Shown here one piece after another: positions 15,177-23,702 of a DNA stretch of 35,044 nt; position 1 is the first letter of the stretch; each line of letters opens with the position of its first letter. The DNA lies in the NCBI GenBank assembly GCA_002708305.1, contig PANE01000002.1, positions 1 through 35,044 of the forward strand, read 5' to 3'. Under the pieces are notes generated by a model. The model did not search any database, was not told the DNA's origin, and was given only the letters and a program-made list of their open reading frames with translations. The position numbers and the translations under genes are program-made. The DNA comes from Rhodospirillaceae bacterium (GTDB lineage Bacteria; Pseudomonadota; Alphaproteobacteria; Thalassobaculales; Thalassobaculaceae).

Positions 15177-15937
15177 AATTAAATTATGGTTATGAGCGAT
15201 TAGATACGGAAATTAATATATTAAATAGGATGGGTAGATCTATAGAGATCTGGTGGCGTGATGATGACTTAGAAAGCCCCAGCCCGCAATTAGATAACCT
15301 TATTTCTACTGCGAATGATCTCAAACTACCTCCGCTACTTGCTGTTATTCCGGCACGGGTCTCCAAACAGTTAGAAAAAGTGTTGAACAAATGCGATATC
15401 AAGATAGCCATTCATGGGTTTAAACATCATAATTATGAACTTTTAGAGAATAAAAAATCGGAATTTGGCAGCATCAGAACACTCGAGGCTCAAAAAATAG
15501 ATCTCCAAAATGGCATGAAACAATTAGAGCAACTTTTTGGCAAATTATTTCTTAAATGTCTCGTTCCTCCATGGAACCATATAAATGATGAACTTCCTCA
15601 CTTACTCCCCTCATTGGGTATCACAGGCCTTTCCACGTTTGCATCAAGAAAGACAACCCCCTCAATCCCAGGACTCATCCAGGTTAATACTCATGTCGAC
15701 ATTATTGATTGGAAACAAACACGGAAATTTATCGGAGCAGACCTTATGGCCCATGAAATTGCCTCTAAGTTAAAAAATAGTCGGACTGGGGCCAAAGAAG
15801 ACCAAGAACCATTAGGACTTCTATCGCATCATTTGCTAATGTCGGGTGCAGATTGGAAAGAATTTCAAGAAGTCTGCGGTTTTTTGAAAGAAAGCTCTAA
15901 TATACAATTAACAGCTCCACAAAATTACTTTGGGTAA
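15173..15937 (+). CDS. Polysaccharide-deacetylase-like (NodB/CE4-type) protein
   Basis: This would remove acetyl groups from a sugar during glycan maturation. Metal-site motifs are recognisable but divergent: WWRDDDLE (Asp30-Asp32) in place of the usual TFDDG, HGFKHHNYE (His81, His85/86) as the H-x3-H motif, and VPPWNHIND (132-136 PPWNH) as motif 3. A late LLSHHLLM follows. No signal peptide is present, so it is probably cytoplasmic, unlike many CE4 enzymes. I take the ATG at 15173 (254 residues), which forms an ATGA overlap with the previous gene. A GTG at 15161 would add four residues. Divergent members of this fold can have other hydrolytic roles. Confidence 0.72.
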   Translation: MKLNYGYERLDTEINILNRMGRSIEIWWRDDDLESPSPQLDNLISTANDLKLPPLLAVIPARVSKQLEKVLNKCDIKIAIHGFKHHNYELLENKKSEFGSIRTLEAQKIDLQNGMKQLEQLFGKLFLKCLVPPWNHINDELPHLLPSLGITGLSTFASRKTTPSIPGLIQVNTHVDIIDWKQTRKFIGADLMAHEIASKLKNSRTGAKEDQEPLGLLSHHLLMSGADWKEFQEVCGFLKESSNIQLTAPQNYFG

Positions 15938-15944
15938 AAAGAAA

Positions 15945-16478
15945 ATGAAAAGTTTTAAGTATCCAACACGCTCGTTGAGGGGGGATTATCTTAGAGCTAC
16001 TGTAGGTCTTTTGGTTACAGTAGGGCTTTTAATTGCAGCTACAAAAATCACTATCTTTCAATATCTTTTTGCCGCTGGAGCTATTCTTTTCCTTGGTTTC
16101 TTTCTCCGCACTGCTCAACGGCATTTAACCGTGTTTCATATTGCAAATGGCGCTTTATATGCACAAGGCCCATTTGGAAGCAGTATTCAACTATGTTCAG
16201 TAACAGATATACAACTGAGATATTTTTCAACACGGAAAGATCGAAATGGCGAAGGTGGCTGGTTTGAATTAACGATAAAATGTTCCAAGAGTAAAATTTC
16301 TATTGACTCGACGATTACAGGTTTTGAGCAAATCATGCAGACCTGCAAAAATATTATTCAAGAAAACAAATTGACCCCCTCAGAAACTACGGTAGATAAT
16401 TTCTCAAGCGCTGGATTTGGCCTAGAAAACCAAACGTCTTTTAATAATGATCTAAACAAGAACCAGGACACTGTATAA
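15945..16478 (+). CDS. Small membrane protein with two N-terminal helices and a PH-like tail
   Basis: I do not recognise a named family. After a basic start (MKSFKYPTRSLRGDYLRA), two hydrophobic helices span about residues 19-60. A soluble domain of alternating short strands follows: RHLTVFHIANGALYAQGPFG, IQLRYFSTRKDRNGEGGWFEL and KISIDSTITGFEQI. This layout resembles bacterial PH-like (bPH2/YdbT-type) membrane proteins. The last 30 residues are polar and probably disordered. I chose the ATG at 15945 (177 residues); a TTG at 15930 is also open. It lies between the deacetylase-like gene (7-bp gap) and the ABC importer (its TAA directly abuts the next ATG), so it belongs to the same transcript. 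Confidence 0.7.
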   Translation: MKSFKYPTRSLRGDYLRATVGLLVTVGLLIAATKITIFQYLFAAGAILFLGFFLRTAQRHLTVFHIANGALYAQGPFGSSIQLCSVTDIQLRYFSTRKDRNGEGGWFELTIKCSKSKISIDSTITGFEQIMQTCKNIIQENKLTPSETTVDNFSSAGFGLENQTSFNNDLNKNQDTV

Positions 16479-18380
16479 ATGGATGCCCCTCCCCCTCTAT
16501 TATCTGTGAAAGGCCTCGAAGTTGGGTTCGAATTACCTGAAGGCCGTTTAATGGCCGTCAAAAAGGCCTCCTTCGAGATATTTTCTGGAAAAACAGTGGC
16601 TCTTGTAGGTGAGTCTGGATCAGGAAAATCAGTAATTAGCCAAACTATTATGGGACTGCTTCCTCCACAAGCAAAAATATATGGAGGATCCATTTCATTT
16701 GCTCCCAATCTTGAAAGTAACTCTGTAATTGACGTAGCAAAATTAGACCCAAACAGTAAATCAATGCGCGAAATAAGAGGCGGGCAAATTTCAATCATTT
16801 TTCAAGAGCCCATGACGTCACTATCCCCTCTCCATACAATTGGAAATCAAATCCTAGAAGCGTTGGTTTTGCATCGTAACCTTAACTCCAGTGAAGCTAT
16901 TCAAGTGGTGATCGATATGCTTCGTTTAGTAGGTTTCCCAGATCCTAATAGAGGGTTTAAGACATATCCATTTGAACTATCTGGCGGCTTGAGGCAACGC
17001 TCTATGATTGCTATGGCGCTTATCTGTAGACCTTGCCTTCTTATAGCCGACGAACCGACAACAGCACTTGACGTTACAATCCAAGCGCAAATTCTAAAGT
17101 TAATGAAGGACCTCCAGTCTGAATTTAAAATGGCACTATTAATGATTACCCACGATCTTGGTGTCGTTGCGAATATGGCTGATGAAGTCGTAGTGATGTA
17201 CCGTGGTGAGATAATGGAAAGCGGTTCAGTAGAGGATATATTCAGACATGCCGAACACCCATATTTAAAATCATTAATGGCTGCCGTCCCGCGTTTTCAT
17301 ATGGCAGAAGGCGAGCGATTAGTGCCAATACGGAGTATTGAGTCACAATCTAGCCATCTTTTAAAACCCGGTCCCGAAGATTTAAAAACTGAAAGCGCCA
17401 TTACTATCAAACCAATCTTGTCTATCGAGGGAATTAAAAAATCATTTTCAATCCGATCGAGTGGGCTCTTCAATTTTGGAGGGGAAAAAGTCCCCGCGGT
17501 AAACGATGTCAGTTTTGACATAAAACGGGGGACCTGCCTGGGGTTGGTGGGGGAATCAGGATGCGGGAAAACAACCTTGAGTAAGATCATAATGCGAGCT
17601 GTATCACCTGATTCGGGTTCTGTTCATTATACAGATAACGATGGCAGTATTGATGTTTTATCATTAAACGAAAGATCACTTATCGACTTCCGAAAAAAAA
17701 TCCAATTTATTTTCCAGGACCCTTTTAGCTCACTTAACCCCCGTATGACCGTATTTGATATTATAAGTGAACCTCTAGTAATTCATAATATAGGAGATCA
17801 TGAATTTAGAGTTAAAATGGTTCGAGAACTTATTAATTTGGTGGGTTTGGATATCCGCCACCTTAATCGTTATCCCCATAGTTTTTCGGGTGGACAACGG
17901 CAACGTATTGGAATTGCGAGAGCACTCGCATTGAAACCACGAGTGTTGATTTGCGATGAACCAGTGTCCGCTTTAGATGTCTCGATCCAAGCTCAAGTCT
18001 TAAATTTATTAAAAGATCTTAAAGATCAACTAGCTTTAAGTTACTTATTCATTTCCCACAACCTTGCTGTCATTGATTATATAGCAGACGATGTTGCCGT
18101 TATGTGTGCCGGTCGAATAGTGGAAAAGGCCCCTAGGGCCGAATTATTCAAGAACCCCATGCACCCGTACACTAAAGCATTGTTCTCTGCTGTTCCTAGC
18201 CCTAGCCTCGACACACGGCTCGATTTTAAAAGTATCATGGATGATAGATGCTCCAATCCAGCAGAGTGGGAGTACCCCTTCACTATCACGGATGGCACAC
18301 CGACTAAAATGCTAAACACTGGAAGTGAGCATCTAGTTCGGGTGCATGAGCCCCTATCAAATTTGAAAATCGCATCATGA
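16479..18380 (+). CDS. Fused double-ATPase subunit of a family-5 (Dpp/Opp/Yej-type) ABC importer
   Basis: Two complete nucleotide-binding domains lie in one 633-residue chain, as in YejF or GsiA and equivalent to DppD+DppF. Domain 1: Walker A GESGSGKS (44-51), Q109, LSGGLRQR (168-175), Walker B LLIADEPTTALD, His225. Domain 2: Walker A GESGCGKT (358-365), FSGGQRQR (469-476), Walker B VLICDEPVSALD. Each ends with the family tail HPYLKSLMAAVP or HPYTKALFSAVPSP. All catalytic residues are intact, in contrast to the exporter at 6948. It would energise the two permeases at 20309 and 21304. The ATG directly follows the preceding stop, and the end overlaps the binding-protein gene by 4 bp. Confidence 0.93.
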   Translation: MDAPPPLLSVKGLEVGFELPEGRLMAVKKASFEIFSGKTVALVGESGSGKSVISQTIMGLLPPQAKIYGGSISFAPNLESNSVIDVAKLDPNSKSMREIRGGQISIIFQEPMTSLSPLHTIGNQILEALVLHRNLNSSEAIQVVIDMLRLVGFPDPNRGFKTYPFELSGGLRQRSMIAMALICRPCLLIADEPTTALDVTIQAQILKLMKDLQSEFKMALLMITHDLGVVANMADEVVVMYRGEIMESGSVEDIFRHAEHPYLKSLMAAVPRFHMAEGERLVPIRSIESQSSHLLKPGPEDLKTESAITIKPILSIEGIKKSFSIRSSGLFNFGGEKVPAVNDVSFDIKRGTCLGLVGESGCGKTTLSKIIMRAVSPDSGSVHYTDNDGSIDVLSLNERSLIDFRKKIQFIFQDPFSSLNPRMTVFDIISEPLVIHNIGDHEFRVKMVRELINLVGLDIRHLNRYPHSFSGGQRQRIGIARALALKPRVLICDEPVSALDVSIQAQVLNLLKDLKDQLALSYLFISHNLAVIDYIADDVAVMCAGRIVEKAPRAELFKNPMHPYTKALFSAVPSPSLDTRLDFKSIMDDRCSNPAEWEYPFTITDGTPTKMLNTGSEHLVRVHEPLSNLKIAS

Positions 18381-20302
18381 CAAAGGGATTAACGACCCTA
18401 CGATACATCACATTTTGTATCCTCATGTTTACTCAATATGCATTCGGATATTCCGAATCTCCATTACTCAAGAAAATGGTAAAGAACGGTGAACTGCCTC
18501 CCGTTGAGTCTAGACTGCCCAAAACACCAAGAACAATTGATTACTCTAGCCGTAACCTTAGCATTGGGAAGTATGGCGGGACGATTAAGATGCTTATGGC
18601 AAGAGCAAAGGATGCCCGTCAAATGACGGTATATGGTTATGCCAGGTTATTAATTTTCAAACCAAAGACGTTCGAATTTCAACCGGATATTTTGGAATCA
18701 TTTGATGTAATCGATGGTAAAAAATTTATATTCAATCTTAGGCCGGGTCATAAATGGTCTGATGGGCATCGATTTTCTACTGAAGATTTTCGTTATTGGT
18801 GGGAAGACGTAGCCAACAATACAGAACTTTCGCCAGTAGGCCCACCGAAAGTAATGAAAGTGGAAGGTCAGTTACCTCAATTTAGAGTGTTAAATGAACT
18901 AACTATCGAATATGAATGGGAGAAGCCAAATCCTGATTTTTTAGTCGCATTAGCAGGTGCAAGTCCACTTTACATATACCGGCCTGCTCATTACATGCGG
19001 CAATTTCATAGGAATTTTGTCACCGAGTCCGAACTCCAAATACGAGTTTCTGCAGCTAAACAACGCAATTGGGCTGCACTACATAATAAAATGGATAATC
19101 TCTACAGAAACGATAATATCAATTTACCAGTGTTACAGCCCTGGGTTTGTGTCAGTAAAACATCATCAAATAGATTAAGATTTAAACGAAATCCATATTT
19201 TCATAGAATAGACCCCTCGGGCCAGCAATTGCCGTATGTTGACGAGTTTGTATTTGGTATAGCCAGTAACAAATTAATATCAGCAAAATCAGGGACTGGA
19301 GAGGTAGATCTCCAAGCACGGTACCTTCGATTCGATGACTATACTTTCTTAAAGAAAGGTGAGGACCGTTCCCCTTATTCGACTAGGCTATGGCCCACAG
19401 CGAAAGGTTCACATTTAGCGCTGTTCCCAAATTTAAATCATAAAAAAGCAGAATTACGATCAATTATCAGGGATGTTAGGTTTAGACGCGCCCTATCTAT
19501 GGCAGTCAATCGATATGAAATCAATCAAGTCATTTATTATGGTTTAGCAATAGAAGGTAATAATACGGTTTTACCAGAATCACCATTATACAAACCGTAT
19601 TACAGATCAAAGTGGGCAAAGCTTGATTTAACAGCTGCCAATCAACTTTTGGATGATATGGGTCTAACTCAACGCGACAATCGAGGGATCCGATTAATGC
19701 CTGATGGCAATCCCCTAAATTTAATTGTTGAAACAGCTGGCGAAAGCACGGAACAAACCGACATTTTGGAATTAATTCATGATAGCTGGCTGAAAATTGG
19801 GGTAAAGATTTACTCCAAACCCTCTCAACGAAACGTATTCCGTAATAGAATTTTTTCTGGTGAAACCTCTATGTCGATATGGTCCGGGATAGAAAATGGA
19901 CTTGCAACAGCTAATAGTTCGCCCGCAGAATTTGCACCAACAACCCAACAATTACTGCAATGGCCTAAATGGGGCCAAAATTTCGAAACTGAAGGGAAAG
20001 CAGGACAGCCCGTTGATGACCCAAAGGCCCAAGAACTGCTCGAATTATATAAACAATGGAGAGTTGAGCCGTTATTTGAGAAAAAAGAAAAAATTTGGGC
20101 CAAAATCTTGGCAATTAATACTGAGCAGGTTTACTCAATCGGATTAATAGCAAGAGTTCTTCAACCGGTAGTAGTATCAAATAAACTTAAAAATGTCCCC
20201 TTAAAAGCAATTTATAATTGGAATCCTGGCGCACATTTTGGAATCTACAGCCCGGATACTTTTTGGTTTAAAAAATCCAACAAAAACACTCTGGAACGGT
20301 AA
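18377..20302 (+). CDS. Family-5 extracellular solute-binding protein of the ABC importer
   Basis: This is the periplasmic receptor of the importer. An N-terminal signal peptide is visible (hydrophobic ITFCILMFTQYAFG, cleavage likely near residue 24). The mature protein has SBP_bac_5 features: FQPDILESFDVIDGKKFIFNLRPGHKWSDG, then FSTEDFRYWWEDV, and later RDVRFRRALSMAVNRYEIN. At 641 residues it is longer than DppA (about 535) and closer to YejA or AgpA-like proteins. The early motif NGELPPVESRLP also occurs in family-5 proteins that bind oligosaccharides, by recall. The ligand could therefore be a peptide or a sugar; I cannot decide. Coupled by an ATGA overlap to the ATPase gene, with 6 bp to the permease gene. 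Confidence 0.9.
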   Translation: MTKGLTTLRYITFCILMFTQYAFGYSESPLLKKMVKNGELPPVESRLPKTPRTIDYSSRNLSIGKYGGTIKMLMARAKDARQMTVYGYARLLIFKPKTFEFQPDILESFDVIDGKKFIFNLRPGHKWSDGHRFSTEDFRYWWEDVANNTELSPVGPPKVMKVEGQLPQFRVLNELTIEYEWEKPNPDFLVALAGASPLYIYRPAHYMRQFHRNFVTESELQIRVSAAKQRNWAALHNKMDNLYRNDNINLPVLQPWVCVSKTSSNRLRFKRNPYFHRIDPSGQQLPYVDEFVFGIASNKLISAKSGTGEVDLQARYLRFDDYTFLKKGEDRSPYSTRLWPTAKGSHLALFPNLNHKKAELRSIIRDVRFRRALSMAVNRYEINQVIYYGLAIEGNNTVLPESPLYKPYYRSKWAKLDLTAANQLLDDMGLTQRDNRGIRLMPDGNPLNLIVETAGESTEQTDILELIHDSWLKIGVKIYSKPSQRNVFRNRIFSGETSMSIWSGIENGLATANSSPAEFAPTTQQLLQWPKWGQNFETEGKAGQPVDDPKAQELLELYKQWRVEPLFEKKEKIWAKILAINTEQVYSIGLIARVLQPVVVSNKLKNVPLKAIYNWNPGAHFGIYSPDTFWFKKSNKNTLER

Positions 20303-20308
20303 TTTTCA

Positions 20309-21307
20309 ATGCTATCATACCTTATCCAAAGAATTTTGATCATGATACCGACCTTGTTTGCTATTAGCATCATTACCTTCGTGATTATTCAACTACCCCC
20401 AGGGGATTATCTCTCAACGTATATAGCAGAGTTACAAAGCCAAGGAGAGAATGTAGATATTGCAAAGATCGAGGCTTTGCGAGCCCAATACGGGCTGGAT
20501 AAATCTATGATAGAACAGTATTGGTTTTGGGTATTCGGCCTTCTACAAGGAGATCTTGGGTTTTCATTTGAATACCAGCTGCCCGTTTCTGAAGTGGTTG
20601 GTGATAGATTATTACTAACTTTAATCCTAAACTTTACAACGATCCTCTTCATCTGGTTAGTATCATTTCCGATCGGCATCTACTCAGCGACCCATCAATA
20701 CAGTTGGGGTGATTACGGGTTAACATTTATTGGTTTTATTGGATTGGCCACTCCAAATTTTCTTCTTGCATTAGTTCTGCTTTATTTCGCTAATGTCTGG
20801 TTTGGAACATCAATAGGAGGGTTAATGGACCCTTTTTACATTGATCAACCTTGGTCATTTGCCAAAATACTCTCTATTCTTGAGCATTTGTGGGTTCCCG
20901 TAGTTGTTATTGGAACATCGGGCACAGCAAGCATGATACGTCGTTTAAGAGCGAATATGCTGGATGAACTTCAAAAGCAGTATGTCATCACAGCAAAAGC
21001 CAAAGGACTTCATCCTCTTAAAGCACTTATCAAATACCCCCTTAGGACTTCTCTAAATCCTTTTATTGCTGATATAGGGAATATGCTGCCACAGATCATT
21101 TCTGGGTCCGCTATTGTCTCTATGGTCTTATCACTGCCAACAACTGGCCCTATGTTAATATCAGCTCTGCAAAGCCAAGATATGTATTTAGCTGGCTCCT
21201 TCCTCATATTTCTCGCAATGCTAACCGTGATTGGAATGTTTCTATCCGATTTGGCATTAGCCTGGCTTGACCCTCGCATCCGTCTTGGTGGTGGAGCAAG
21301 TAAATGA
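20309..21307 (+). CDS. ABC importer permease, DppB-type
   Basis: Inner-membrane subunit of 332 residues with about six transmembrane helices. The N-terminus MLSYLIQRILIMIPTLFAISIITFVIIQLPPGD is the signature start of DppB/OppB permeases. The EAA loop that docks with the ATPase reads AKAKGLHPLKALIKYPLR. The periplasmic segment after helix 1 is moderately long. It pairs with the DppC-type permease, whose gene overlaps its stop by 4 bp (ATGA). All expected regions are present. Confidence 0.93.
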   Translation: MLSYLIQRILIMIPTLFAISIITFVIIQLPPGDYLSTYIAELQSQGENVDIAKIEALRAQYGLDKSMIEQYWFWVFGLLQGDLGFSFEYQLPVSEVVGDRLLLTLILNFTTILFIWLVSFPIGIYSATHQYSWGDYGLTFIGFIGLATPNFLLALVLLYFANVWFGTSIGGLMDPFYIDQPWSFAKILSILEHLWVPVVVIGTSGTASMIRRLRANMLDELQKQYVITAKAKGLHPLKALIKYPLRTSLNPFIADIGNMLPQIISGSAIVSMVLSLPTTGPMLISALQSQDMYLAGSFLIFLAMLTVIGMFLSDLALAWLDPRIRLGGGASK

Positions 21308-22452
21308 GCAACACACATTTCGTCAATAAAAATCACTTTGATCCTAATAAAGAAGAAAGCCTCACACCGGAACAAGAACGTTACTACTTAGCTACACAAT
21401 GGCAGTTGATGTGGTGGAAACTTAAACGACATCGACTAGCTATGGTTTCTGGAGGCATATTAGCTTTTATGTATTTTTCAGTTATCATTGCCGAATTATT
21501 GGCGCCGTACACATTAACCTCCCGTAATACCGATTTCATTTATGCGCCACCACAAGAACTGCATATTTTTCATGAAGGTAGCTTCGTCGGGCCATTCGTC
21601 TATGGGCTAAAATATCAACTCAATATGAAAACTTTAAAGCGTGAATATACAGAAAACACTGGCATTATTCATCCCGTACGTTTTTTTTGCTCAGGTGATA
21701 GCTATCAGTTTTGGGGACTGTTTAATTCTAGCTTTCACATATTTTGCCCGGCCAAAAATGGCATGTTATTCCTTTTGGGAACTGATAGACTAGGGCGCGA
21801 TGTTCTATCCCGTATTGTATACGGGACTCGAATATCCTTAACTGTAGGCTTAATCGGTATTATTTTTAGCTTTTTAATAGGAATTACAATCGGCGGTTTA
21901 GCAGGATATTATGGGGGCTGGATAGACAATTTAACTCAAAGAACAATAGAGGTTATACGATCATTTCCTGAACTCCCATTATGGATGGCATTGTCCGCCT
22001 CTCTTCCAATCACATGGAGTCCCATCTTAATATATTTTGGAATAACACTGATTTTGGGCATGCTCGACTGGACTGGTCTCGCTCGGGCGGTAAGATCGAA
22101 GTTACTTTCTCTAAGAGAGGAGGACTTTGCTCAAGCTGCACAACTAATGGGTGCAAAACCAAGAAGGGTTATTGCTCGTCATCTACTGCCAAGTTTCACA
22201 AGCCACTTAATCGCGTCAGCCACTCTGTCAATACCATCAATGATATTAGGTGAGACGGCGCTAAGCTTTTTAGGTCTTGGGTTACGCCCTCCTATTACAT
22301 CGTGGGGAGTGTTACTAACGGAAGCCCAAAATATAAATGCTGTGGAACTGTATCCTTGGATAATGACCCCAGTGATACCTGTAATAATAGTAGTTTTGGC
22401 TTTCAACTTTTTTGGCGATGGCCTGAGAGATGCAGCCGATCCTTATCGGTAA
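21304..22452 (+). CDS. ABC importer permease, DppC-type, with long periplasmic insert
   Basis: Inner-membrane subunit of 382 residues. The first helix follows a conserved WWKLKRHRLAMVSGGIL. A roughly 95-residue extracytoplasmic segment then precedes the core LLGTDRLGRDVLSRIVYGTRISL, which is typical of DppC/OppC. The EAA loop is AQLMGAKPRRVIARHLLPS. The insert, with PPQELHIFHEGSF and two cysteines, is longer than in E. coli DppC (300 residues) and matches the larger permeases that accompany long family-5 binding proteins. It is the last gene of the 11-gene run; 21 bp later the convergent panE ends. Confidence 0.92.
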   Translation: MSNTHFVNKNHFDPNKEESLTPEQERYYLATQWQLMWWKLKRHRLAMVSGGILAFMYFSVIIAELLAPYTLTSRNTDFIYAPPQELHIFHEGSFVGPFVYGLKYQLNMKTLKREYTENTGIIHPVRFFCSGDSYQFWGLFNSSFHIFCPAKNGMLFLLGTDRLGRDVLSRIVYGTRISLTVGLIGIIFSFLIGITIGGLAGYYGGWIDNLTQRTIEVIRSFPELPLWMALSASLPITWSPILIYFGITLILGMLDWTGLARAVRSKLLSLREEDFAQAAQLMGAKPRRVIARHLLPSFTSHLIASATLSIPSMILGETALSFLGLGLRPPITSWGVLLTEAQNINAVELYPWIMTPVIPVIIVVLAFNFFGDGLRDAADPYR

Positions 22453-22473
22453 AATACTTTTTATTTAAAATTG

Positions 22474-23457
22474 CTAACTATAAAGCCCAACCTCACGAGC
22501 CTTAATGGTCAGCAATGCTAATATCCTATCAATCGTTGGGGTTCTGATATCAGCCTCCTCCGCGAATAAGCTCACTATTTTAATGATACTATCGATTTCC
22601 ATCGGCCTCTGAACATCCCAATCTTGCAACATAGACGATCTATGTTTCGATCTATATTGAACCCGTAGTAAATGATTCCAATTAAGATCCAGTCGAATAC
22701 CATGAACTAGTGCGACTTGATTTGCCTCTTTGATCATTTCTCTTGTTATTGCAGTAGTTTCAGAATTTTTGGCCAACTCCACTTCATCAACACCAGTTAG
22801 CACAGCCAGAGGGGACCGCGATAAATTTACAACCAGTTTCGCCCAAATTTCTTGTTCAATATCAATACTAACTGGCGCCAGCATTTTGGCATTTTCTAAT
22901 ATTTCAGAAACTAACTTTGCGTTTGGGTTATTTTCAGAACGGGGAACTCCGAGTGTAAATTTTCCCTTTGTGTTTCTTCTGCAAACAATTACCCCGGGTT
23001 CAGAGACTGTCGCAGGACAGTCCACAACACATCCAAGCACACGATTAATTCCAACAATCCTCCGTAATTGTCCATCTGGATCTAAAAGATTAGCCGCTGT
23101 TTTTTTTCTACGCCCCATGGCAATATCGTACCACCAAGGGATACCATTCATAGCAAACACTACCTGCGTTTCATTCTTTAATAATGGCTCGATGTTTAGA
23201 CCAATAGTCCTAAGAGCTGGGCCTTTAACGGTTATAAAAATAATATCAACCGGGCCAACTTCCTTAGTATCCGCCGTTGCAATTGGATTTACGGTGAACG
23301 TATTGTCGGCATGATTCAGAGTTAACCCATTTTTTTTAAACGCTTCCAGATTAGCCCCCCGAGATACCACAGAAACCTCATGTTTTTCCCTCGATAAATA
23401 AGAAGCCAAAAAGCCACCAATGGCACCTGCTCCAAATATACATATTTTCATTCTCAT
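22474..23457 (-). CDS. panE: 2-dehydropantoate 2-reductase (ketopantoate reductase)
   Basis: PanE reduces ketopantoate to pantoate with NADPH in pantothenate/CoA synthesis. The N-terminal Rossmann loop is FGAGAIGGF (Gly9-Gly14). The catalytic Lys207 lies in EIWAKLVVNLSRSPLAVLTG with Asn211. SSMLQDWDVQRPMEIDSI (274-290) carries the conserved Ser and Glu287 of the C-terminal helical domain. I take the ATG at 23457 (327 residues, MRMKICIFGAG). The frame is open to 23541, but the extra 28 residues are not family-like; the ATGs at 23451 and 23466 are alternatives. It is convergent with the permease gene and divergent from the dehydratase gene. PanE paralogues with other 2-oxo acid substrates exist, so specificity is likely but not certain. 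Confidence 0.87.
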   Translation of the reverse strand: MRMKICIFGAGAIGGFLASYLSREKHEVSVVSRGANLEAFKKNGLTLNHADNTFTVNPIATADTKEVGPVDIIFITVKGPALRTIGLNIEPLLKNETQVVFAMNGIPWWYDIAMGRRKKTAANLLDPDGQLRRIVGINRVLGCVVDCPATVSEPGVIVCRRNTKGKFTLGVPRSENNPNAKLVSEILENAKMLAPVSIDIEQEIWAKLVVNLSRSPLAVLTGVDEVELAKNSETTAITREMIKEANQVALVHGIRLDLNWNHLLRVQYRSKHRSSMLQDWDVQRPMEIDSIIKIVSLFAEEADIRTPTIDRILALLTIKAREVGLYS

Positions 23458-23702
23458 TAATTCCATAAATAGATTTTTATAAACTTTTCTATTTTTCGTT
23501 AGCATGAAAACGTTTGATATATGATTTCTTAAACCAATCACTTTTCAACAATACAGGTAACAAATTTTACCCATTTAACTCATATAAACTGCCACCGAAA
23601 AAAAGTATTAAGCGTTTAGATATAAGCATGAAGGAAGACAGAATAGATTGCTAATGTTATTAATATAGTCTTAGATATTTTAGGGATAAGGGGGAGCCAT
23701 TA
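23458..23702. other. Intergenic divergent region between panE and the dehydratase gene
   Basis: This AT-rich spacer of 245 bases must hold promoters for both directions. On the + strand AAGGGGGAG (23688-23696) is a strong Shine-Dalgarno 6 bases before the ATG at 23703. Upstream of it, TTGCTA (23648-23653) has no good -10 at the right distance. I see no hairpin, tRNA or riboswitch-like structure. The upstream extension of the panE frame covers 23458-23541, but I judge it non-coding. Confidence 0.5.

Noticed and set aside
22730-23314. 194-codon + strand open frame inside panE
   Set aside because: It is fully antisense to panE, whose Rossmann loop, Lys207 and C-terminal motifs are clear. The translation has no family character and no ribosome site.
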